Shown here one piece after another: positions 1 through 5,510 of a DNA stretch of 7,523 bases. The notes beneath the pieces are model-generated. The model was not told the DNA's origin. It ran no database searches and saw only the letters and a program-made list of their open reading frames with translations. Source of the stretch: Deltaproteobacteria bacterium (GTDB lineage: Bacteria; Bdellovibrionota; UBA1018; UBA923). The position numbers and the translations under genes were made by a program. The stretch covers positions 1-7,523 of the forward strand of contig JACQAW010000034.1 in assembly GCA_016194725.1 (NCBI GenBank), written 5' to 3'. Each line of letters opens with the position of its first letter. Position 1 is the first letter of the stretch.

Positions 1-138
1 CACCGACTTGCCCACGCCGCTCTGGCCCAGGATGACAAACGATTCCCCGCGCCCCACCTCGAAGCTGACGTGGTTGAGGATGGACTGGGTGTAGAACCGC
101 TTGGAAACGCCCCGTACGGAAATCATCTTGGAGTCCAT
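1..138 (-). CDS. ABC transporter ATP-binding protein, N-terminal 46 residues (possibly MlaF-like)
   Basis: This is the start of an ABC ATPase gene that runs off the left edge of the window. The 46 visible residues begin MDSKMISVRGVSKRFYTQ and contain the usual N-terminal beta-sheet lobe (V8-F33) followed by a complete Walker A loop, GQSGVGKS, at residues 38-45. A valine rather than threonine follows GKS. In my recollection GKSV is common in MlaF/Ttg2A-type ATPases of phospholipid import systems, so this assignment is tentative. The gene starts 18 bp after holB and probably belongs to the same operon. The first ATG (136-138) is chosen, with a second in-frame ATG at codon 5 as an alternative; neither has a strong Shine-Dalgarno. 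The signature motif and Walker B lie outside the window, so substrate and partner proteins cannot be judged. The ABC ATPase call is firm; the MlaF subfamily is not. Confidence 0.82.
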   Translation of the reverse strand, partial: MDSKMISVRGVSKRFYTQSILNHVSFEVGRGESFVILGQSGVGKSV

Positions 139-156
139 GATTCCATACTACCACTA

Positions 157-1164
157 TTATTTGGCTGCTGTCAGTTCCGCCGCAGCAAGGGCCACGAGTT
201 TTTTATTCGCGTGGCGGTCAAGCCTGCGGCGTAGATAGACCGCATCCAGGGCCCGGGCCACGAAGTGCCGTGCTTCAGCGGCGTTGCGGCTGGCGAGGGC
301 GCCGCGATGACCGCCCAGGACCAGCAGATCCAGTAGCAGCTCCAGCCGCCAGTCGTCGCTGCCGGCGGTGCTGGCCAGCTGATCGGCTAGCGCGGTGGTT
401 TCCTCCCAGCGCTTGGCCGGCGAGGCCAAATGGCGCTGCACAGTTTCAATGAAAGCGATCGTTTTTTCGTCGGCCAGCAGCGCCGCGCGCTCCAGCCCAC
501 CCGCCAGCAGTGCCAGCGTCATGTTCAACAAGCGATCGGGAACCTCATGGCGCAGTTCGACCAAAAGCTCTTTCAACGTCGTCTCGTCAAGCGGCGAGAA
601 ATGCACGAACTGGCAACGGCTGGTGATGGTGGGAAGTAGAAGCCCGCGTTCGTGGGTGATGAGAAAAAACCGGGTATGCGCGGGTGGCTCTTCGAGAGTT
701 TTGAGCAGCGCATTGGCCGAGGCGGCATTGAGCTTGTGAGCCTGGTCGATGATGACGAATCGAAACTTTCCCTCGATCGGCGAAAAGAACAACGTCTTTT
801 TCATCTCGCGCAGGTCGTCTACGGCGATGTTTTCGCCCTTGGGGCCGATCTCGATCAAATCGGCATGCCTGCCTTCGGCAATCTTGCGACAGGAAACACA
901 CCGGCCGCAGGGCTCGGTGGGCTTGGTTGGCTCCCGCTCCGCCGGGGGCGCACCAAAAAGCAGGTTACCATCAGCAGCGCCATCGCCATTTTCGGCGCAA
1001 TTCAGAAGTTGAAACAATGCTTTCACCGCACGGCGTTTGCCCACGCCCGCAGGGCCGACAAAAATAAGTCCCTGCGGCAGCGCCTCGGATATCGTAACCA
1101 GATTCTGCCAGGCCTGATTTTGCGCGCGGGGCTTCAGGCTGTGATTTGTCGCCTTTTCCGTCAT
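157..1164 (-). CDS. holB: DNA polymerase III subunit delta' (clamp loader)
   Basis: Delta' is the rigid stator subunit of the replicative clamp loader (delta, tau/gamma, delta'), which loads the beta sliding clamp on primed DNA in the cytoplasm. The 335-residue protein has the family length. It shows a P-loop-like segment GPAGVGKR at 37-44, with arginine where the Ser/Thr ligand normally sits. A zinc-module cysteine set follows: C56, C86, C89, C92, with CGRCVSC as its core. A Walker B-like FVIIDQAHKL lies at 136-145, then the family stretch NALLKTLEEPP at 151-161, and the SRC motif at 182-184 that supplies the arginine finger. The gap between C56 and C86 looks longer than in E. coli. The start overlaps the tmk stop as ATGA (1161-1164), indicating translational coupling, with a GGGGA-like ribosome site upstream. 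DnaX is an alternative but is longer and would keep a GKT/GKS P-loop. Confidence 0.95.
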   Translation of the reverse strand: MTEKATNHSLKPRAQNQAWQNLVTISEALPQGLIFVGPAGVGKRRAVKALFQLLNCAENGDGAADGNLLFGAPPAEREPTKPTEPCGRCVSCRKIAEGRHADLIEIGPKGENIAVDDLREMKKTLFFSPIEGKFRFVIIDQAHKLNAASANALLKTLEEPPAHTRFFLITHERGLLLPTITSRCQFVHFSPLDETTLKELLVELRHEVPDRLLNMTLALLAGGLERAALLADEKTIAFIETVQRHLASPAKRWEETTALADQLASTAGSDDWRLELLLDLLVLGGHRGALASRNAAEARHFVARALDAVYLRRRLDRHANKKLVALAAAELTAAK

Positions 1165-1790
1165 CGCAGGTCCCCATGCCTGACCCAGTTGGGATGCGCC
1201 AGCAACTCCTGAAAAACCTGCTCAGGGCTGCGCGAGGCATCGAGCACGATGAAACGCTCAGGGTCGTTTGCGGCCAGTTGGCTGAAGCCATCGAAAACTC
1301 GCAGATGAAAAGCCATGGCTTCGGAATCCAGCCGGCTTTTTTCCCCGCCGCGGCTCTCGATTCGGTCGTAAGCGATTTTGGGATCGAGCTTGAGCCAGAT
1401 GACGGCGTCCGGCTCAAGGCCGCCGGTGGCCACGCGATTCAGGTTTTTCACCACATCTTCGCCCAAGCCCCGGGCGATGCCCTGATAGGCCAGTGAGGAG
1501 TGGGTAAAACGATCGCAGAGAACCGACTGGCCAGAAGCCAAAGCCGGACGAATGAACGTCTCCACGTGATCGGCCCGCGCGGCTTCAAAAAGCAGCAGCT
1601 CGCAGAGAGTTGAAAGCTTGCGATTGGGTTTCAAAATAATATCGCGAATTTCTTCAGCTACGGGCGTGCCCCCGGGCTCGCGGGTCAGCTTGAACGGCAC
1701 GCCACGGGCTCGCAGGTGGGACTCCATTCGTCCTATCAGCGTGGATTTGCCCGAGCCGTCGCTGCCCTCGATCGTAATGAAGCTGCTCAT
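1161..1790 (-). CDS. tmk: Thymidylate kinase
   Basis: Thymidylate kinase phosphorylates dTMP to dTDP with ATP, an essential cytoplasmic step of dTTP synthesis. At 209 residues it has the normal length. Visible motifs are the P-loop GSDGSGKST at 9-17, the TREPGGTP segment at 37-43, the dTMP-binding stretch LLLFEAARADH at 65-75, and the DRFTHSSLAYQG block at 93-104. A LID-like region follows with arginines at R143, R147 and R153 (DRIESRGGEKSR), as in type II bacterial enzymes. A TAA lies in frame four codons upstream, so the ATG at 1790 is the first possible start. No Shine-Dalgarno is visible before it (the preceding bases are AATTTTTCCC). It lies 38 bp after the GYF_2-domain gene and overlaps holB by 4 bp, so the three are probably co-transcribed. 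The tmk-holB pairing is widespread in bacteria. Confidence 0.97.
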   Translation of the reverse strand: MSSFITIEGSDGSGKSTLIGRMESHLRARGVPFKLTREPGGTPVAEEIRDIILKPNRKLSTLCELLLFEAARADHVETFIRPALASGQSVLCDRFTHSSLAYQGIARGLGEDVVKNLNRVATGGLEPDAVIWLKLDPKIAYDRIESRGGEKSRLDSEAMAFHLRVFDGFSQLAANDPERFIVLDASRSPEQVFQELLAHPNWVRHGDLR

Positions 1791-1828
1791 GGGAAAAATT
1801 TAGCGTTCCAGCCCGGTAAAGGCAACGG

Positions 1829-3061
1829 CTATTGGGACTGGTACTGGTTCTGATTGTCGCTGGGATTCACGACGCCCTGGCTGGGGTCGTTGTTATAAGG
1901 CTGTGTCGGTGGCAGAGTATTCGGTGGGTTCACCACGCCGGCATTGGGATCGGTATTCACCTGGTTGCCATTATAGTCATTCTGCGGCGGTCCCGCTGCC
2001 GTAACCGCACCTTGCTCGGCACTGTTGTAATATTGCGCTGAATCACGAGGCGACTCGCCCCGATTCAAGGCATTTGGGTTCATGGGCAGGGGCGGAACCA
2101 CCCGGGGATAAGAAGAGTCGGGCGTCCTGACATAGGAGACGGCGCCGCTTGCCCGTTTGATTCGGTTCCTGCCCGAACCCAGCTGGTCATCAATAGTCGA
2201 AGAAGGTGAGGTGATGCCCGCGGTCATCGGCGGCGGCACGGCTTTGGCGACCTCGACAACGGTGTTGGCAGGCTCGCGGCCTTTCTGCCCCGACATCATG
2301 CGTACGACGCCGTAGGTGCTGGCAAAAACAAAAGCCAGGGAAGCGGCCACCGAAACCGCACTCTTGTTTTCGCGCGCAAATTTTCGTACCCGTCTCGCAA
2401 ACAGGACGACGTTGCCAATTCCCATTCCCGGATCAACTTCGGCCACCAGAATTCCGTCCACACCCACCTTGTTTTCAACTTCGTCGGCCGGGCTGGCCGC
2501 AATGGCAGCGGCAACCGGAGTATCGTGAGGAGGAGCTACGCGGGTAATTTTCGCGGGTTCGGAACGGCGTGCGGCGGTCAGCGCCTCGCGACCCACCTGA
2601 CGATGGGCCTGCGCCCGGCGCTGGCGCTCGGCTTCGGATTCTTTGGCTTCGCGTGAAGACTGGGCGCGGGTCGCGGCTTTGCCGCGCTCGATTGCTTTCT
2701 GCTGATTATTGATGAGCGCAAAATAATCCACCGCACCAGTCGCTTCCGAGTTGAGGTCGACGATGTGGACGTCTTTGAGCTCGGTGGGCTTGGGCGGCGG
2801 GTTCCAAGCGGGTTTGGGGGCGGCAGTCGCCGCCTTTGCGGCGCCCGAAGCTTTTTTTGGGGGCTGTTGCGAGCTCAGCTGCAGATAGGGAATGACATCG
2901 GCGGCAAGCTTCCAGACATTTGCCGTGGAATCGAATATTTTGCTCTCTACTTTGAGAGCCCCATCCATGAGTAGCTTCATGATTTGCTCAGACGTGTACG
3001 GCCCCTGCTTGGTGCCATTGACTTCCACAAACCATGGAGCGGGCTGTTGACCCACCACCAT
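1829..3061 (-). CDS. GYF_2-domain (DUF4339-like) single-span membrane protein with disordered tail
   Basis: No specific gene is recognised. Numbering is from the ATG at 3061 (410 aa). A GYF_2-like domain spans about 9-60 (WFVEVNGTKQGPY followed by an amphipathic SEQIMKLLMDG helix), a fold known to bind proline-rich peptides. Then come an Ala/Pro/Lys-rich linker (about 66-95), a charged, probably helical segment (about 114-166), and one hydrophobic span (about 234-253) preceded by ARRVRKFARENK. By the positive-inside rule the N-terminal part is cytoplasmic and the tail extracytoplasmic. The tail (about 260-410) is rich in Pro, Asn, Gln and Ser, probably disordered, and holds two copies of an N-x-DPxxGVVNP unit. 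A TTG six codons upstream (3079) could extend the protein; neither start has a clear ribosome site, and ATG is preferred. GYF domain plus span plus long tail recalls GltJ-type motility proteins, but nothing here proves that link. The gene sits first in the probable tmk-holB operon. Confidence 0.85.
   Translation of the reverse strand: MVVGQQPAPWFVEVNGTKQGPYTSEQIMKLLMDGALKVESKIFDSTANVWKLAADVIPYLQLSSQQPPKKASGAAKAATAAPKPAWNPPPKPTELKDVHIVDLNSEATGAVDYFALINNQQKAIERGKAATRAQSSREAKESEAERQRRAQAHRQVGREALTAARRSEPAKITRVAPPHDTPVAAAIAASPADEVENKVGVDGILVAEVDPGMGIGNVVLFARRVRKFARENKSAVSVAASLAFVFASTYGVVRMMSGQKGREPANTVVEVAKAVPPPMTAGITSPSSTIDDQLGSGRNRIKRASGAVSYVRTPDSSYPRVVPPLPMNPNALNRGESPRDSAQYYNSAEQGAVTAAGPPQNDYNGNQVNTDPNAGVVNPPNTLPPTQPYNNDPSQGVVNPSDNQNQYQSQ
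1862..1957 (-). repeat. Two-copy coding repeat in the tail of the GYF_2 protein
   Basis: Two 33-bp units (1925-1957 and 1862-1894) encode NTDPNAGVVNP and NNDPSQGVVNP, with 10 codons between them. They match at both protein and DNA level (GGGTTCACCACGCC versus GGATTCACGACGCC on the plus strand). This looks like an internal duplication in a low-complexity Asn/Pro-rich tail. Confidence 0.7.
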
Positions 3062-3133
3062 AGGTAGATGGTAACTCAATTCTGTCTACTTTGGGATATA
3101 CGGGAGCATAAAAGACGGGATTTGATAACTTTT

Positions 3134-3207
3134 GGGAACTGCTGGGGAAAAGTCTGCCGATTTGCTGGCTTTTAGCAGCAGTCCCGTGAAGATACCCGGA
3201 ACTGCTG
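3134..3207 (-). repeat. Three-part inverted repeat with mutually exclusive hairpins
   Basis: In the 160-bp gap between the beta-barrel gene and the GYF_2 gene, three related 10-11-bp elements alternate in orientation. On the minus strand, in order, they are CAGCAGTTCC (3207-3198), GGGACTGCTG (3185-3176) and CAGCAGTTCCC (3144-3134). The middle element can pair with the first (10 bp with one G-U, 12-nt loop) or with the third (10 bp with one bulge, about 31-nt loop), but not both. Neither hairpin is followed by a U-run on either strand, so a plain intrinsic terminator is not supported. It could be an RNA processing or attenuation site downstream of the barrel gene, or a protein-binding repeat. 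Confidence 0.5.
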
Positions 3208-3221
3208 AAAAAACTAACGAA

Positions 3222-4217
3222 TTACAGCAACTTGATGGCTGCCGTAAGGATCATCGAAGTCGTGCTCAGGCGCTGGTTGGTGTACCAGTTCAGGGCCGGA
3301 GTCAGCGAGAGACGATTGTGCAGAGTCAGGTTTACGCCTGGCTCGAAGTCGTAGTTGGAATAACCGGTGGCGGCAGAGGCAGGCATGCCGTGGGTGTTCC
3401 AGTTGTTATCCGCTTCGAAGAGCAGGAACGCCGTGACCTTGGGGCTGAACTCGTAGTTGATCTGGGGGCCGGCATAAAGCTCGAGGCGCGTCAGTGGCGA
3501 CTGCCCACCGTCGGTCGTAGCCGAATTCGGATTCGAAGGATCAACGGGGATCTTTTTGGCCGTCGACATATCCTCTGGCTGAATCCAGTACTTGCCGAAA
3601 AGAACCGCCGAGAATGACCATTTCGATTTACCGATCGCCATGCTTGGGAAGAGCGAAACGCGGGTTTCGCCGATGGTTAAATTGGCCCGAGAGGCGGCGC
3701 TGGTGGGAGCGTAAAGGCGGATGTCGCCGTCGAGGCTGAACTTGTTTGCGCCCATGCTCTTTTCCATCAAGCCGCTGCGGCTGAATTTTACAAAATTGTC
3801 GCGCCAGTGAAAACCTTCTTTTTTTGCGTCGCTCGATGGATCGGCCATGATCAGATCGAAGTCGAGAACCGGAGTAATGCTGGTTTTCGCATCAAGCTTG
3901 TAGGTCGCGCTGAGCTGGTTGCGAATGAACATCGGCTGCAACGTCGTGCTCGTGTTCGGATCCTGATTGATCGCGCTGTCCGCACTGGAGTGCTGCCCAG
4001 GGCTGGTGACTGGCGGACCGTAAAAGATATTCAAGCTATTAATGGTGATGGGCAGCGGCGCGGCTTTCGCAGCAGCCGACGTCGCGCTCGAGGCGGTAGA
4101 GGTACCAGAAAGCGCGGGGTTGGCAGAGGTCGTTGCAGAAGACGACTGCGCTAAGGCAGCAAACGACCAGAGTGCGGTCGAAGCGACTGCGCCAGATTTT
4201 AACCAGAGACTCTTCAT
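3222..4217 (-). CDS. Probable outer-membrane beta-barrel protein of unknown family
   Basis: No named family is recognised. The 331-residue protein starts with a typical Sec signal peptide: MKSLWLK, a hydrophobic stretch at about 9-22, and a probable cleavage after ALA (21-23) before Q24. A Ser/Ala/Thr-rich linker (about 24-53) follows. The rest is made of alternating polar and hydrophobic segments with many aromatic residues, such as QLSATYKL, SITPVLDFDLIM, WSFSAVLFGKYW, RLELYAGPQINYEF, TAFLLFEADNNW and SLTPALNWYT. These alternate with short turn-forming stretches, the pattern of a transmembrane beta-barrel. It ends in IKLL rather than the usual terminal aromatic. The reading frame stays open a further 44 codons upstream, but the chosen ATG has a strong ribosome site and starts the signal peptide. 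It is flanked by gaps of 160 and 224 bp and is probably its own unit. Barrel topology and an exported location are inferences from sequence pattern. Confidence 0.85.
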   Translation of the reverse strand: MKSLWLKSGAVASTALWSFAALAQSSSATTSANPALSGTSTASSATSAAAKAAPLPITINSLNIFYGPPVTSPGQHSSADSAINQDPNTSTTLQPMFIRNQLSATYKLDAKTSITPVLDFDLIMADPSSDAKKEGFHWRDNFVKFSRSGLMEKSMGANKFSLDGDIRLYAPTSAASRANLTIGETRVSLFPSMAIGKSKWSFSAVLFGKYWIQPEDMSTAKKIPVDPSNPNSATTDGGQSPLTRLELYAGPQINYEFSPKVTAFLLFEADNNWNTHGMPASAATGYSNYDFEPGVNLTLHNRLSLTPALNWYTNQRLSTTSMILTAAIKLL

Positions 4218-4441
4218 TGGGACCTCCAAAAGTTGAACACTTAAAACACAAGGGTACAGGCGGCAGACACTTAGCAAGGCTTGTACCAGACCTCTTATCG
4301 ATAAATACTTCATATTCATCAATAATTTCAATGATCCAACCAGTATCAAACTAACACTGGTGTCACTCGACCGTGTAATTAATTCTTAGAATCATGCAGC
4401 GAGTCAAGTGCTTGGTCATTTACATTGATTGACACGTCAAA
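4218..4441. other. Intergenic region between deacylase and beta-barrel genes
   Basis: This 224-bp, AT-richer gap should contain the promoter of the barrel gene. On the minus strand a TTGACT lies near 4403-4408, but no good -10 follows at 16-18 bp, so no promoter is called. A small hairpin (arms CCAGTGT and ATACTGG, 7 bp with one G-U, 7-nt loop) lies around 4339-4359. It has no U-run after it and is not a convincing terminator for the deacylase gene. I see no gene here. Confidence 0.5.
4222..4227 (-). promoter_or_regulatory. Ribosome binding site of the beta-barrel gene
   Basis: GGAGGT lies four bases before the ATG at 4217. It fixes the start, rejecting upstream in-frame codons that would bury the signal peptide. 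It is one of only three strong Shine-Dalgarno sequences in the window. Confidence 0.85.
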
Positions 4442-4445
4442 TCAA
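4425..4445. repeat. Palindrome over the deacylase stop codon
   Basis: TTGATTGAC and GTCAAATCAA are inverted repeats separated by two bases, differing only by one extra base in the right arm. The core TTGACACGTCAA is an inverted repeat with a two-base centre. It overlaps the TGA stop (4442-4444) of the deacylase gene and lies about 210 bp upstream of the barrel gene. As RNA it would form an AU-rich 8-9-bp hairpin without a U-run. As DNA it resembles a dimeric repressor site. Function is unknown. Confidence 0.5.
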
Positions 4446-5446
4446 GAACTGATTTTATCAAGAACCTGCTCCACCTTGGAAAGAGTCTTTGAAAGCCTTG
4501 CGATGTGGCAGATTCCCGTGCCCGGGATCGCCAAGGGCTGGGTGCTCACCCCCACCAGCATGCCCGTGTAAGGACTTCGAATTTTGGTCACTGTTTTGCC
4601 GAAGGGGTTCAAAATTTCACCGAGCACGTCACCCTTATAGACCAGCTGGCCCGGGTGAAAAAAAAGATCCAGAATCCCCCCCCGTTCGGCGCGGACCCAG
4701 TCGCTGTTCTTTACGATGACCTGATAGCTGGGACGTGGGCGGTTCTTTTTTCGCGACAGCATGCCCATCTGCTCAAGTACGTTTCGAACGCCGCGGTAGC
4801 CGGCTTCGCTGAATTCCCGTGAAAATTTTCCGGTTTCGCCCGCCTCGAAAAGAATGGTCGGAATACCGCGTTCGGTGGCCGTGCGGCGCAGGCTGCCACG
4901 ACGACCCACATTGTCGATAATCACACCCGAGCCAAAGGCCCGCGCGAGCTTGCGAACTTTGGGGTGCGACATGTCGCCCCGAATATGCGGCATGTTCGCG
5001 CGTCCGTGCGCCGCGGTGTGCAGGTCGATGCCCCAGTCCGAGCGCCGCACCAGCTGCGTGAACAGCTTGTAGGCGACACGCTCGGCATTGTTGCCTCGTA
5101 CTTTGCCCGGGAAAAAACGGTTCAGGTCGCGGTTGTACGGCAGATCCCGTTTTTGCTCCAGGAAGCCGGGTATATTCACGACCGGTACGCAAAGCAAGGT
5201 GCCGCTGAGCCTGGACTCATCAGTCTCGAAGATCAGCTTTCGCACGATTTCGATGCCGTTGATTTCGTCGCCATGAATGGCGGCCGTGATGAATACCGTG
5301 GGGCCCTCGTGCAGGCCGCGAATGATGGTTACTGGAATCTGCACGCTCGACGCCAGAAAAGACTCGCTGATCTTGAAGTAGATTTCGCGACGTTGCCCGG
5401 CGCCTATCTTAAAGCCCGCGATGCTGAATTCTTCCGGAGGAGTCAT
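4442..5446 (-). CDS. Succinylglutamate desuccinylase/aspartoacylase (AstE/AspA) family zinc deacylase
   Basis: This is a member of the M14-like AstE/AspA family, zinc enzymes that hydrolyse N-acyl amino acids or similar amides; the substrate here is not predictable. The zinc ligands are visible as H58 and E61 (AAIHGDEINGIE) and H143 (IDLHTAAHG), with the probable catalytic glutamate E201 in LFEAGE. The family's substrate-binding stretch NRDLNRFFPG is at 105-114. A C-terminal domain (about 250-318) with a biotinyl/lipoyl-like beta-barrel pattern (GILDLFFHPGQLVYKGDVLGEI, ending SPYTGMLVGV) is typical of the longer members of this family. All key residues are present, and at 334 aa it appears full length. 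The start ATG (5444-5446) lacks a Shine-Dalgarno, but a TATAAG hexamer sits six bases upstream, so a leaderless mRNA is possible. It is transcribed divergently from the sigma factor gene. No RimK-type ligase, a frequent partner of this family, lies in the window. Confidence 0.92.
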   Translation of the reverse strand: MTPPEEFSIAGFKIGAGQRREIYFKISESFLASSVQIPVTIIRGLHEGPTVFITAAIHGDEINGIEIVRKLIFETDESRLSGTLLCVPVVNIPGFLEQKRDLPYNRDLNRFFPGKVRGNNAERVAYKLFTQLVRRSDWGIDLHTAAHGRANMPHIRGDMSHPKVRKLARAFGSGVIIDNVGRRGSLRRTATERGIPTILFEAGETGKFSREFSEAGYRGVRNVLEQMGMLSRKKNRPRPSYQVIVKNSDWVRAERGGILDLFFHPGQLVYKGDVLGEILNPFGKTVTKIRSPYTGMLVGVSTQPLAIPGTGICHIARLSKTLSKVEQVLDKISS

Positions 5447-5452
5447 TAGTAG

Positions 5453-5460
5453 CTTATAGT
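5453..5460. promoter_or_regulatory. Overlapping divergent -10 elements (candidate)
   Basis: The 8 bp CTTATAGT read as TATAAG on the minus strand (5458-5453) and TATAGT on the plus strand (5455-5460), both close to the TATAAT consensus. The minus copy would place a start site at the deacylase ATG itself. The plus copy would give the sigma gene a leader of about 44 bases. The -35 positions at 17 bp are poor in both directions (TTTTTT and TTCCGG), so this rests on the -10 and geometry alone. Confidence 0.4.
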
Positions 5461-5510
5461 GAGGTGGTGCTGGAAAAAAAAGCCCTGATCAATTAAAAAC
5501 AACCTTACCC

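Noticed and set aside
652..1212. 186-codon open frame antisense to holB and the end of tmk
   Set aside because: It overlaps two well-supported genes completely and has no family resemblance; it is a shadow of their codon bias.
1801..1828. Terminator between the GYF_2 gene and tmk (T-run before the tmk ATG)
   Set aside because: The five T residues are not preceded by a stable hairpin; only a 4-bp AGCC/GGCT pairing is visible.
4218..4349. Upstream extension of the beta-barrel gene by 44 codons
   Set aside because: The frame stays open, but the internal ATG has a GGAGGT ribosome site and begins a perfect signal peptide, which would be buried by the extension.
5459..5508. RNA thermometer in the sigma factor leader (GUGAGGU pairing with ACCUUAC just before the ATG)
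   Set aside because: Attractive for an RpoH-like gene, but with the -10 at 5455-5460 transcription would start near 5467, so the 5' arm would not be in the mRNA. There is also no Shine-Dalgarno to hide, and the loop is 36 bases.
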